From the NCBI GenBank assembly GCA_045106675.1, contig JBGCFA010000058.1, positions 1 to 31,771 on the forward strand: a stretch of DNA of 31,771 nt, in the 5' to 3' direction. The notes under the pieces were generated by a model. The model worked only from the letters and a program-made list of their open reading frames with translations, made no database searches and had not been told where the DNA came from. Source of the stretch: JBCAWW01 sp045106675. GTDB lineage: Bacteria; Bacteroidota; Bacteroidia; J057. A program made the translations under genes and the position numbers. Positions 9,128-16,264 of the stretch are shown here, piece after piece. Position 1 is the stretch's first letter. Each line of letters begins with the position of its first letter.

Positions 9128-9796
9128 ATGAAAACTTACTGGCTAGCATTATTGCTCCTGCTGAGTGCTTGTAGCACCTTTGCCGAATATCCCGTGTCTA
9201 GCACTGAAGCTTATCGTTCGCCAGGCGGACTTGAAAGAGCCGAAAGTGATCTCTCCCCTTTGGCCCCACAAGTGGAACGCAAAATCATCAAAAACGCCAC
9301 GATGAGCCTGATTGTCTCTGATGTGGACACCGTGCGTACTCAAGTCAGCGCGCTAGCCGAGACCTATGGCGGCTATGTGCAAACAGGCGAGCTCAATCAA
9401 ATCACCCTGCGCATCGAAAGTCAATATTTGGATGCCGCAATGACAAAAGTAGAAGCGTTCGGCAAAGTCGATAGTCGTAGTGTCCGCAGTCAGGATGTGA
9501 CAGAACAGTACTTTGACCTAGAAAGCCGTATCAACAGTCTCACAAAAACACGCGCGCGTTATTTAGAATTACTGGATCAAGCAGAGAATGTGCAGGATAT
9601 TCTCTCGGTTGAGAAAGAGTTAGAGCGCGTAACCCAAGAATTGGAGTCATTGCAAGGTCGCTACAAACTCTTGTCGGATCAGGTGGCCTATTCTACTTTG
9701 ACAGTTTATCTACAAGAAAAAATCAAACCCGGCCCAATTGGCTATATCGGTGTAGGCATTTATCAAGTGGTGAAGTGGTTGTTTGTGAGGGATTAG
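9128..9796 (+). CDS. DUF4349 domain lipoprotein
   Basis: A 222-residue envelope lipoprotein. The lipobox LSAC gives C15 as the acylated residue. The mature protein shows the DUF4349 pattern: KIIKNATMSLIVSDVD, an alpha/beta part ending QVSALAETYGGYVQ, the conserved SVRSQDVTEQYFDLESRI, a helical hairpin (about 140-185) with ENVQDILSVEKELERV, and a strand LSDQVAYSTLTVYL. A short hydrophobic C-terminus (GYIGVGIYQVVKWLF) fits the membrane segment common in this family. The function of DUF4349 proteins is not settled. An 82-bp palindromic element begins 12 bp after the stop and may end its transcript. The first GldN paralog follows 185 bp later. Confidence 0.92.
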   Translation: MKTYWLALLLLLSACSTFAEYPVSSTEAYRSPGGLERAESDLSPLAPQVERKIIKNATMSLIVSDVDTVRTQVSALAETYGGYVQTGELNQITLRIESQYLDAAMTKVEAFGKVDSRSVRSQDVTEQYFDLESRINSLTKTRARYLELLDQAENVQDILSVEKELERVTQELESLQGRYKLLSDQVAYSTLTVYLQEKIKPGPIGYIGVGIYQVVKWLFVRD

Positions 9797-9807
9797 GATA
9801 AGTTTCG

Positions 9808-9889
9808 TTCCTCCCCCTGCCCCCTCCGAAGGGGGATATTGCTTTGCAAACCGTAGGTTTTGTCCCCCTTCGGAGGGCAGGGGCAGGAA
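9808..9889. repeat. 82-bp structured palindromic element, copy 1
   Basis: GC-rich arms (TTCCTCCCCCTGCCCC ... GGGGCAGGAA) flank a central 28-nt spacer. Each arm can also fold alone (CCCCT-CCGA-AGGGG and CCCCT-TCGG-AGGG), and the spacer contains AAACC-GTA-GGTTT and TTTGCAAA. Positions 9829-9877 are identical over 49 nt to 28085-28133. It lies just after the DUF4349 stop. It resembles REP/BIME-type dispersed elements and may act as a terminator or mRNA 3' end stabiliser; that role is inference. Confidence 0.85.
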
Positions 9890-9981
9890 AACACACCTCA
9901 AGCAAATCAGCCTTTTATCTTTTTTTTGTAACCTTTCGTGCCTGCAGTATTAAGAAGGTAAAGTTTCAAAGCTCTCTTGAT

Positions 9982-10803
9982 ATGCAAACACGATTATTTT
10001 TACTCATCATTTGGCCCATGATCGGGCTTTTGGGTAGCAGCCTAGCAGCCCAAGACCTACAAATACGCCCCGAGGATCATTTTTATCGCCGCAAGGTGAT
10101 CAATCGTATCGACCTTAATGAGAAGGTCAATCAGCCTCTTATTCAGCGTGAAGCCGCCATTTATGGCGACAATAGCAATATCGAGAAGCAAGGCTTAGTG
10201 GGAGCATTGTTGATGGGTTTGGAGCAAGGACGTTTTATGGCCTATCACCCAGACGATATGAGTCGTCCGATGACTTATGAGGAAGTCTTGGCCCGGATAC
10301 AAGAATTAGATTTTTCGGGAGAAGAGGAAGAAATCTGGGAAACGGATGATTTGGGCGGAGAAAGTGAATTCATCACCGAAGATGATTTTCCAGCTTATGA
10401 CGATCCCTTTGCTACCGCCACTAGCGAAGCGCCATCTATCGATTATGCCGCTTTTGAGTCTGTGATCCAATTTGTAGAGGATCGTATTTTTGACAAAAAC
10501 CGCGGTGAGATGGTATATAAATATGATTATTTTCAATTGATTTGGACCGATCCGGGCGAAACACTGCCCGAAAAAGAGCTTTGTGTGTTCCGCTATGCGG
10601 ATATCTCCGAAACCTTGGATGAGGTAGTTTGGATCAATCGTCATAATGATGCAGAGCGTAGATCGATCAAAGAGGTTTTTGATCTACGTTTATTCAATAG
10701 TTTCATCATCAATGTATCAGGTAGTGGTGTTTTGAGTTTGTCAGAGGCAGAACGCCGTCGTCAACAACTCGTCGAGTATGAGCACCATCTTTGGAACTAT
10801 TGA
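9982..10803 (+). CDS. gldN: GldN/PorN-type T9SS ring protein, paralog 1
   Basis: A 273-residue exported protein of the GldN/PorN family, the periplasmic partner of the lipoprotein GldK/PorK in the ring below the outer membrane that type IX secretion needs. Family features: signal peptide (1-23, LLGSSLAAQ), the opening DHFYRRKVINRIDLNEKVNQP, the late block QLIWTDPGETLPEK (185-198) and the ending YEHHLWNY. An acidic linker (about 108-150) separates the halves. An upstream ATG at 9844 lies inside the palindromic repeat and reads through non-conserved sequence, so the start at 9982 before the signal peptide is used. gldK, gldL and gldM are not in the window; this copy and the next stand apart from the usual operon. 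The call is strong for family, weaker for the exact symbol. Confidence 0.88.
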   Translation: MQTRLFLLIIWPMIGLLGSSLAAQDLQIRPEDHFYRRKVINRIDLNEKVNQPLIQREAAIYGDNSNIEKQGLVGALLMGLEQGRFMAYHPDDMSRPMTYEEVLARIQELDFSGEEEEIWETDDLGGESEFITEDDFPAYDDPFATATSEAPSIDYAAFESVIQFVEDRIFDKNRGEMVYKYDYFQLIWTDPGETLPEKELCVFRYADISETLDEVVWINRHNDAERRSIKEVFDLRLFNSFIINVSGSGVLSLSEAERRRQQLVEYEHHLWNY

Positions 10804-10908
10804 ATGCAAAATATTGAAGTCCAATGTTGCAAGAGTCGCCAAAATACTTGGCCATTGAGAATTGAACTTGAACATTGGATATTCTAAAAAACCTCTCTCT
10901 TATCAGGT

Positions 10909-10948
10909 AAGCCGGGCAAAGATTTTAGGAGAATCCGCTCGGCTTTTT
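10909..10948 (+). terminator. Likely intrinsic terminator after GldN paralog 1
   Basis: AAGCCGGGC (10909-10917) pairs with GCTCGGCTT (10937-10945) with one G-T pair across a 19-nt loop, followed by a short T run to 10948. The long loop makes it weaker than the others in this window. Confidence 0.65.
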
Positions 10949-11045
10949 CATGTTTTTTCGGGATTGAGCTAGGAGATTTAAGAGGCGCAAAATCTTGCGC
11001 CTTTACAGATACTTGTTGTTTGTCAGGCTTTTTCACTTTCCTAGC

Positions 11046-11065
11046 CCGCTGCGCGGAACGCTTAG
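11046..11065. repeat. GC-rich dispersed 20-mer, copy A
   Basis: CCGCTGCGCGGAACGCTTAG occurs here and identically at 17717-17736. An 18/20 match lies inside the coding sequence at 30098-30117. Shorter related forms are at 16228-16244 and 17901-17917. Confidence 0.75.
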
Positions 11066-11314
11066 TTTTGCCCTTTTGAGGCTAGCGGACACTGTTTTGG
11101 CAAAGGCGAACTGCTCTTAACGTTTCACAAAAAAAAATATTACAAACCCAACTTTCTTGCAATCGCAGTCAATATTCCAGGATGTAGTCTCGTTAATACA
11201 TCGTCTATCACACAAAGACACCCCTTATTTTCGGTATACCCCGCCTATGATACAACGCTTACTCTGACCTTATACACAGCCCTACGCTATAAGCTAATTT
11301 AGCCAGATTAAGCA

Positions 11315-12223
11315 ATGATGAAACGTATCTTACTGACCGTACTAACGGCGATCTTACTCGTCCTAACTCTTCAGGCTCAGCCCCCCGTACGAGCTGATGA
11401 CCATTTTTGGCGCAAGCGTGTAGTCAACCGCATTAGCTTGGTCGAAAAAGTCAACCAACCCATGGTTTATCATGAATCCGGGTTTTACCAGGGTAATCCA
11501 GCCTTTACTGAGCATGATGGTATCGTAACCTCCTTAGTAGATGGCCTCAAAGCTGGTAAATATGTGGCCTATGATGGAGATGAATGGGACCAAACGCTTT
11601 CGTATACAGACCTAATACAACGCATTAGGGAGAATGAACAAGCCTTAGAAATGCCGATCGAAGACGATTGGAGTGATGACTTATCCTCCACCTCTAGCGA
11701 TTGGGACAATCCGTCCGCAGAAAGTAGCGAATCAGAATGGGGTAGCGAAAGCGATAGCGATTGGGAAATCGGAGCCGCCGAAGATGATTGGGCGACACCT
11801 TTTGACGATGATGCCAAGACAAGTGATCCCTTTGTAGTCGATGAAGTAAATACAGAAATAGACCTCGCCCCTTATGAAGAAGTGATTCATATGGTCGAAG
11901 ATTGGATTTTTGATCGCAATACTTCTTCTATGGTTTATCAAATAGATTTTTTTGAAGTGATCTGGACCGACCCTAGTGGTATGCTACCTGAAAAGGTCCT
12001 CGCCCGCTTCAAATGGAAAGATGTCAAAGAGCAGTTGGCCGCTACCCAATGGAAAAACCGATTCAATGACGCCAAAGCTCTTTCCATCACCGAAGTTTTT
12101 GAACTCCGCATTTTCCGTAGCATCCTCATCAATGTAGGTGGCGAACCTGTCCGCACCTTGCAAGAGGCGAAACGTCGTCGCGATGAGATGGTAGAGTTTG
12201 AACATCATTTATGGTCATACTAG
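11315..12223 (+). CDS. gldN: GldN/PorN-type T9SS ring protein, paralog 2
   Basis: A 302-residue paralog of the preceding gene: signal peptide (1-21, VLTLQAQ), DDHFWRKRVVNRISLVEKVNQP (28-49), FEVIWTDPSGMLPEK (213-227) and a C-terminus FEHHLWSY, all aligning with the first copy. The main difference is a longer linker (about 112-172) that is almost entirely Asp, Glu and Ser punctuated by tryptophans at 119, 130, 142, 150 and 159. The opening DDHFWRKRVVNR is closer to what I know of canonical GldN than the first copy, so this may be the ancestral-type member. It should act in the periplasm with GldK/PorK in the T9SS ring. The start could be either of two adjacent ATGs (11315, 11318). A strong terminator follows. 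Confidence 0.88.
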   Translation: MMKRILLTVLTAILLVLTLQAQPPVRADDHFWRKRVVNRISLVEKVNQPMVYHESGFYQGNPAFTEHDGIVTSLVDGLKAGKYVAYDGDEWDQTLSYTDLIQRIRENEQALEMPIEDDWSDDLSSTSSDWDNPSAESSESEWGSESDSDWEIGAAEDDWATPFDDDAKTSDPFVVDEVNTEIDLAPYEEVIHMVEDWIFDRNTSSMVYQIDFFEVIWTDPSGMLPEKVLARFKWKDVKEQLAATQWKNRFNDAKALSITEVFELRIFRSILINVGGEPVRTLQEAKRRRDEMVEFEHHLWSY

Positions 12224-12257
12224 TGCAATAGCGCTTTGACACGATAGATTGAAGAAG

Positions 12258-12282
12258 GCCGTCTGCTTGCGGACGGCTTTTT
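12258..12282 (+). terminator. Intrinsic terminator after GldN paralog 2
   Basis: GCCGTC (12258-12263) pairs with GACGGC (12272-12277), with possible extension into the loop, followed by five T residues. It is 35 bp after the stop at 12223. Confidence 0.85.
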
Positions 12283-12395
12283 ATTGTCAGCTGCCGACAC
12301 GTTCGCTCAGCGAAATGACACGAATCAAAAATAGAGCTAGAGACAAATGGGGGGAAATCTTATCTTCTATTAGTAACCCTTAATCCATTTTGTCT

Positions 12396-12749
12396 ATGTA
12401 TTTCAAATACCTACCCTTATTAGCATTGATTTTGTTGAGCGCCTGCGATCTCAAAACACCAATCGAACCGCTTTATGACGCTTATATTGGTCGTTGGGAT
12501 AGTGAAGTCTATGTGATCGATATTTTGACCAACGGTGGTGCGACTATTGACATTAACACCAAGTGGAACGAATCTCGCATCGAAGGCAGCGTACAGTTTA
12601 AAGAAGACAAAATCATATTTCTTGGCTTGGATGAGGATGGTGGGCGTAAGAGTTTACGCATTGACCGCTCCCCCGCACTTCAATACGACCCCGTTCTAGG
12701 AGAAGTAATGCAAATGACCCTCGATGGAGTCGTATTGATCAGGCAATGA
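12396..12749 (+). CDS. Small lipoprotein, function unknown
   Basis: A 117-residue predicted lipoprotein. The signal YLPLALILLSAC gives C17 as the lipidated residue. The remainder looks like a small beta-rich domain (IGRWDSEVYVIDILTNG, WNESRIEGSVQF, KIIFLGLDEDGGRKSLRI, MTLDGVVLIRQ), resembling the short lipocalin-like lipoproteins frequent in Bacteroidota, but I do not recognise the family. A TTG two codons upstream is possible; the ATG at 12396 is preferred because it directly precedes the signal sequence. It lies between terminators, so it is probably monocistronic. Confidence 0.75.
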   Translation: MYFKYLPLLALILLSACDLKTPIEPLYDAYIGRWDSEVYVIDILTNGGATIDINTKWNESRIEGSVQFKEDKIIFLGLDEDGGRKSLRIDRSPALQYDPVLGEVMQMTLDGVVLIRQ

Positions 12750-12777
12750 TCCTTACTTATTGAAATTTGGCATTTTG

Positions 12778-12806
12778 AGCCATCTCGAGTATTCGGGATG
12801 GTTTTT
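12778..12806 (+). terminator. Intrinsic terminator after the small lipoprotein
   Basis: CCATC-t-CGA (12780-12788) pairs with TCG-g-GATGG (12793-12801) around a GTAT loop, then TTTTTCTTTT. It is about 30 bp after the stop. Confidence 0.8.
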
Positions 12807-12896
12807 CTTTTATAATGCTGGTTTTCAGGGAGTTTCCTCCAGAGAGTTTGAAGGGAAATAGTGAAAGTGTTATATTGATATTAACATCCGCTATTC

Positions 12897-14408
12897 ATGA
12901 AATACTTTGCGACCCTTCTTATTCTCAGTTCTACTCTGACGATTCTCTTCGCTCAAAATCCGATAAGCAGGCGAACCACCTATCAATATGATTTTGGGAC
13001 GGATAGCTATATCCTGTCAACCGAATTTGTCCGTAATCACAATGAGGCCGGCCAAGTGGTGTTTAACTCATTTAGACGCTGGTATATGTGGCAAGATAGC
13101 CTGCATGTCGATTACCTTTTCGATACTGAGATCACTTATCATCTCGACGGCAGTGTCGCAAGTACCTTAGACCGTAACTATCAAGAAGATACTCTCCAGA
13201 GAGCTGGCTATACCCAATACGACATCCGTGGTAATGTCATCAAGGATTCCTCCTATTATCGTGAATCTGAAGCTCGCGAATACATCAATGTAGGGCGAAC
13301 AAGCATCACCTATGATGAGCAAGACCGGATTATCGAAGAGCAGATTCAATATTGGTCCAATGACCAACCAGAATGGCAAGACACTGATTACAGTAAATAT
13401 GTCTACAGTGAGAATGGATGCTTAGAACAAGAGGTCAATGGCCTTAATGAATCACAATTATATACCCGTAACACTTTCACCTACGATACGGATTGCCAGG
13501 CTCCTAGCTCCTTCAGAGAACGCTGGGACTTGACCCTCCGCAAATGGGTTAAATACAATCAATGCATCACTAGCTATAAGGTGAGTCCAGATAGCAGTGT
13601 GCAAATAAGCGCTGAACAAACATGGAATGGTGATCTCGAAAGCTGGTTTACCAATAAAGAGGTTCATCAAGTATTTGACTCCCAAGATCGAGAGATCAAG
13701 ACTTGGACGTTCGACGCAGGCGGCCGCCAAACCCGTAAACTGACAAGCTATAACTCACAAGGCGATGTTGAATACGAACTCTCCAGCAATCGGCCCAAAG
13801 CTACTGCTACATGGATTCACTCTTACGAATATCAACTACTCACAAAAACGGCCTTAAAAGAACATTATCGTCAAAAAATTGGATGGGACACCTTGCGTAA
13901 TGCCTATCGAGTTTATGCAGAGATCAGCCAAGAAGATGATCAACAAGGACGTCTCATTGAGGAGATCCGCAATGACTCCACATGGGATAAAGACCAATAC
14001 AATCACAATTATACGATTTGGCGCTATGATTTTGAGGATTATTGCGATGGCTTGACCAAGACTCGAATCATCAAAAGAGGGGAAACAGGCCTTAGCCCTC
14101 AGCCCGTTTCGCGTACTGATTATAGTTACCTAAACAAGCCCGATTGCGGTGAATTTAGTGATGGTTTTGACATGTCTATTGCCCCCAATCCGGCCCACAA
14201 CTGGCTGATCTTAGAAAGTGAAATGCTCCAACTCCCAGAGGTACGTATCCAGATTGTCGATCATTTAGGGCGAATTCATTTTTCAGACGCCCCTGGCGAA
14301 CGCCAGAATCGATATACAGTACCAATTTCCGCTCTACAAGTCGGCACTTACATTTTACTACTTAGTGGACCTAGCGAAACCATCAGCCGTACCTTCATCA
14401 AATACTAA
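12897..14408 (+). CDS. YD-repeat-like T9SS cargo protein, paralog 1
   Basis: A 503-residue secreted protein: signal peptide (1-19, STLTILFAQ), about 400 residues of degenerate YD/RHS-like units (ITYDEQDRIIEEQ, VFDSQDREIKTW, SYNSQGDVEYEL), and a T9SS type A domain from about 425 (IAPNPAHNWLILES ... VGTYILLLSG). Its conserved block DYCDGLTKTRI just before the sorting domain is shared with the proteins at 14418 and 19541. The YD-like units suggest a beta-rich shell; no toxin domain or RHS core signature (DPxGx) is present, so it is not a polymorphic toxin as far as visible. The next gene begins 9 bp after its stop, so the pair is probably one transcript. The specific role is unknown. Confidence 0.85.
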   Translation: MKYFATLLILSSTLTILFAQNPISRRTTYQYDFGTDSYILSTEFVRNHNEAGQVVFNSFRRWYMWQDSLHVDYLFDTEITYHLDGSVASTLDRNYQEDTLQRAGYTQYDIRGNVIKDSSYYRESEAREYINVGRTSITYDEQDRIIEEQIQYWSNDQPEWQDTDYSKYVYSENGCLEQEVNGLNESQLYTRNTFTYDTDCQAPSSFRERWDLTLRKWVKYNQCITSYKVSPDSSVQISAEQTWNGDLESWFTNKEVHQVFDSQDREIKTWTFDAGGRQTRKLTSYNSQGDVEYELSSNRPKATATWIHSYEYQLLTKTALKEHYRQKIGWDTLRNAYRVYAEISQEDDQQGRLIEEIRNDSTWDKDQYNHNYTIWRYDFEDYCDGLTKTRIIKRGETGLSPQPVSRTDYSYLNKPDCGEFSDGFDMSIAPNPAHNWLILESEMLQLPEVRIQIVDHLGRIHFSDAPGERQNRYTVPISALQVGTYILLLSGPSETISRTFIKY

Positions 14409-14417
14409 TACCACAGC

Positions 14418-15923
14418 ATGAAATCATCGGGGCTTCTACTCATCTTGGGGCTGAGTGTTGTGCAAGGACTTTGGGCACAAAACCCGCTTACCCATAGCAC
14501 ACATTTTTCGTACAATTTTGCGACAGAAACTTATTCTCTGAATAGCGAAAACAGTTACGCATACAATGAATTAGACCAGCTCGTATTCCAACGTTATGCA
14601 TCATGGCAAGCGGAACGCTCCTACCCTAACTTAGTTTACGAAACCTCATATACCTACCATCCTGACGGAGCAGTACTGACTAGATCATCTCAAAACTATC
14701 GGCTTGACACCTTGGAAGGAAGCTATTGGAGTAAGCTCGATCAAAGAGGTAATCTGATCCAAGATTCTTCCCATTATCGTGATCAGGAAGGTGAGAGCAT
14801 GTTTAACGCCAATCGCTACACTTATACCTATGACAGTCAAGATAGACTCATAGAGCTTGAAACAGAATCCAAAAGTACCGAATCACCTAGCTGGGTGAGC
14901 AGTAACTTTAGGCTTTATCGCTATAATCAAAATGGCTGTCTCACCGAAATCGCTAATGGCAGCACCCGCGCAGAACCAACATATCGCAGGCGTAATGAGT
15001 ATGATCAAGATTGTCGACTAACCGCGACCTATGAAGAAAGGCGGGAAGGTTTTGGTAATTGGGATGCCACAGAGCGCACATTTTATACCGATGAGCAGTT
15101 TGACGATAGTACCGTAAAAATTACGCGAATAGAGTATTGGCGCGATGATCTCAACCGCTGGAGTATCAACAATTTCAACCGTCAAGTATTTGATACCAAA
15201 GGACAATTGATCCGTTTTTACAATGAGTGGGAAGGCGGTAGAGCAGGCGAAAGTATCTACCGTTACAGCGAAGCGGGTGAAGAGATATATGCGCGCGAAG
15301 GCTTTCGAGAATTTATTAGCGCCCAGTGGACCTATTGGCACGAAGCCATCTTACTTGAAAACACCTCCACAAGACAAGTCAGTCTGCGAAGAAATGATTG
15401 GGATACCATTAATCAAGAGTATCGTCATATCACTCTGTGGGAGCAGATCACCGATGAGCAAGATCGTTTACTGGAACAAAACTTCATCGACAGCCTTTGG
15501 GACGGTAGTGGATATGAAATCAATGATCGCCAGACCACCTATCAATATGAAGAGTATTGCGATGGGCTTGTCAAAACACAGTTTCAACGGGAAGGCGCCT
15601 CTGGCCTCTCACCTCAACCAACTGTCAAAGTAGAGTTTGGCTATCTCAAAGCAGCTAATTGCCTTGCTTTAGACGATGAACTCAGCTTGCAAATCCATCC
15701 AAACCCCGCAAGCCACTTGCTCATGTTGACTGCTGATTTATTACTTGATCCACAGACAAGCATCTGCTTGATAGATCTTGCAGGCCGTATCATAAAAAGC
15801 TATCCCAATCCGGGTCGCCAAAGTCGTTTAGCCCTTGATATTCGAGATTTGGAAGTAGGCATCTACATCATCCAACTCAATCACCCTGAGCGACAGCTAA
15901 GCCAACAAATAATCAAACAATGA
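14418..15923 (+). CDS. YD-repeat-like T9SS cargo protein, paralog 2
   Basis: A 501-residue paralog of the preceding protein, probably a tandem duplicate. It has a signal peptide (SVVQGLWAQ), YD-like units (TYTYDSQDRLIELE, VFDTKGQLIRFY), the shared block EYCDGLVKTQF followed by GLSPQPTVKVEFGYL, and a T9SS type A domain from about 425 (IHPNPASHLLML ... VGIYIIQLNHPE). The two copies align over their whole length, including NGCL motifs (SENGCLEQEVNG against NQNGCLTEIANG), but have diverged well beyond recent duplication. A 9-bp gap to the upstream gene implies cotranscription. Its stop codon overlaps the first arm of a REP-like inverted repeat. Confidence 0.85.
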   Translation: MKSSGLLLILGLSVVQGLWAQNPLTHSTHFSYNFATETYSLNSENSYAYNELDQLVFQRYASWQAERSYPNLVYETSYTYHPDGAVLTRSSQNYRLDTLEGSYWSKLDQRGNLIQDSSHYRDQEGESMFNANRYTYTYDSQDRLIELETESKSTESPSWVSSNFRLYRYNQNGCLTEIANGSTRAEPTYRRRNEYDQDCRLTATYEERREGFGNWDATERTFYTDEQFDDSTVKITRIEYWRDDLNRWSINNFNRQVFDTKGQLIRFYNEWEGGRAGESIYRYSEAGEEIYAREGFREFISAQWTYWHEAILLENTSTRQVSLRRNDWDTINQEYRHITLWEQITDEQDRLLEQNFIDSLWDGSGYEINDRQTTYQYEEYCDGLVKTQFQREGASGLSPQPTVKVEFGYLKAANCLALDDELSLQIHPNPASHLLMLTADLLLDPQTSICLIDLAGRIIKSYPNPGRQSRLALDIRDLEVGIYIIQLNHPERQLSQQIIKQ

Positions 15924-15943
15924 TGCTTCGAGTGCCTCAGCAT
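15922..15943. repeat. REP-like palindrome, left copy of an inverted pair
   Basis: A 22-nt block beginning GATGCTTCGAG matches the reverse complement of 16165-16186 at 21 of 22 positions. Each copy is itself partly palindromic (ATGCT ... AGCAT with inner GAG ... CTC). The pair brackets the foldback element at 15978-16137. Confidence 0.8.
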
Positions 15944-15977
15944 TCCGATAAGTCTATTGTTATTTTGAACCTCTTTA

Positions 15978-16137
15978 GAGACTGTTTGAATTTTCCCTTT
16001 CGGCCCAAACTGGCCTTTTTGGAACCTGGCTAGGTCAATTTTTCTCAGAATACCGTAGTATTCTTCAAAAAAATTCCTGGCCAGAACCACAAAAATGCTG
16101 CATTTGAACTCGAGACGACAAGATCCCAAACAGTCTC
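15978..16137. mobile_element. MITE-like 160-bp foldback element
   Basis: Terminal inverted repeats GAGACTGTTTG (15978-15988) and CAAACAGTCTC (16127-16137) are perfect over 11 bp. TTA lies directly outside both ends (15975-15977 and 16138-16140), consistent with a 3-bp target duplication. The interior is an imperfect palindrome over most of its length, centred on GAATAC-CGTA-GTATTC (16048-16063), with CCTGGCTAGG facing CCTGGCCAGA. No coding sequence is inside. The GAGACTGTTT-type end and TNA target would fit mobilisation by an IS5-family (IS1031-like) transposase; that family assignment is inference from memory of such ends. Confidence 0.75.
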
Positions 16138-16164
16138 TTAGACAAAACAAAAAATCTACAATGG

Positions 16165-16186
16165 ATGCTGAGGCCCTCGAAGCATC
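16165..16186. repeat. REP-like palindrome, right copy of an inverted pair
   Basis: ATGCTGAGGCCCTCGAAGC and following bases are the inverted counterpart of 15922-15943. With one flanking base on each side it forms the hairpin GGATGCT ... AGCATCC. Confidence 0.8.
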
Positions 16187-16227
16187 CCCGGCAAGATTTG
16201 TATTTGACCTGAAATACTAGCGCCTCC

Positions 16228-16244
16228 AGCGTTCTGCGAAGCAG
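16228..16244. repeat. GC-rich dispersed motif, short form
   Basis: AGCGTTCTGCGAAGCAG matches the reverse complement of the 20-mer at 11046-11065 at 14 of 17 positions, and matches 17901-17917 at 16 of 17. It lies 20 bp before the sulfatase start. Confidence 0.55.
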
Positions 16245-16264
16245 TAAAAGCAATAATAATCAGT

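Larger units (their letters stand above)
10804..11314. other. 511-bp intergenic region with repeats, no gene
   Basis: No credible coding sequence was seen. It holds a 9-bp inverted repeat TCCAATGTT / AACATTGGA (10820-10828 / 10871-10879), a terminator (10909-10948), a perfect 8-bp hairpin AGGCGCAA-AATC-TTGCGCCT (10983-11002) of a REP-like kind, and one copy of the GC-rich 20-mer motif (11046-11065). The last 200 bp are AT-rich and presumably carry the promoter of the second gldN-like gene. Confidence 0.7.

Noticed and set aside
9844..9981. N-terminal extension of GldN paralog 1 from ATG 9844
   Set aside because: It starts inside the palindromic repeat, reads through non-conserved sequence and precedes a good signal peptide at 9982.
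12897..15923. RHS/polymorphic toxin locus suggested by YD-like units
   Set aside because: No RHS core end motif, no variable C-terminal toxin and no immunity gene; each protein ends in a T9SS sorting domain.
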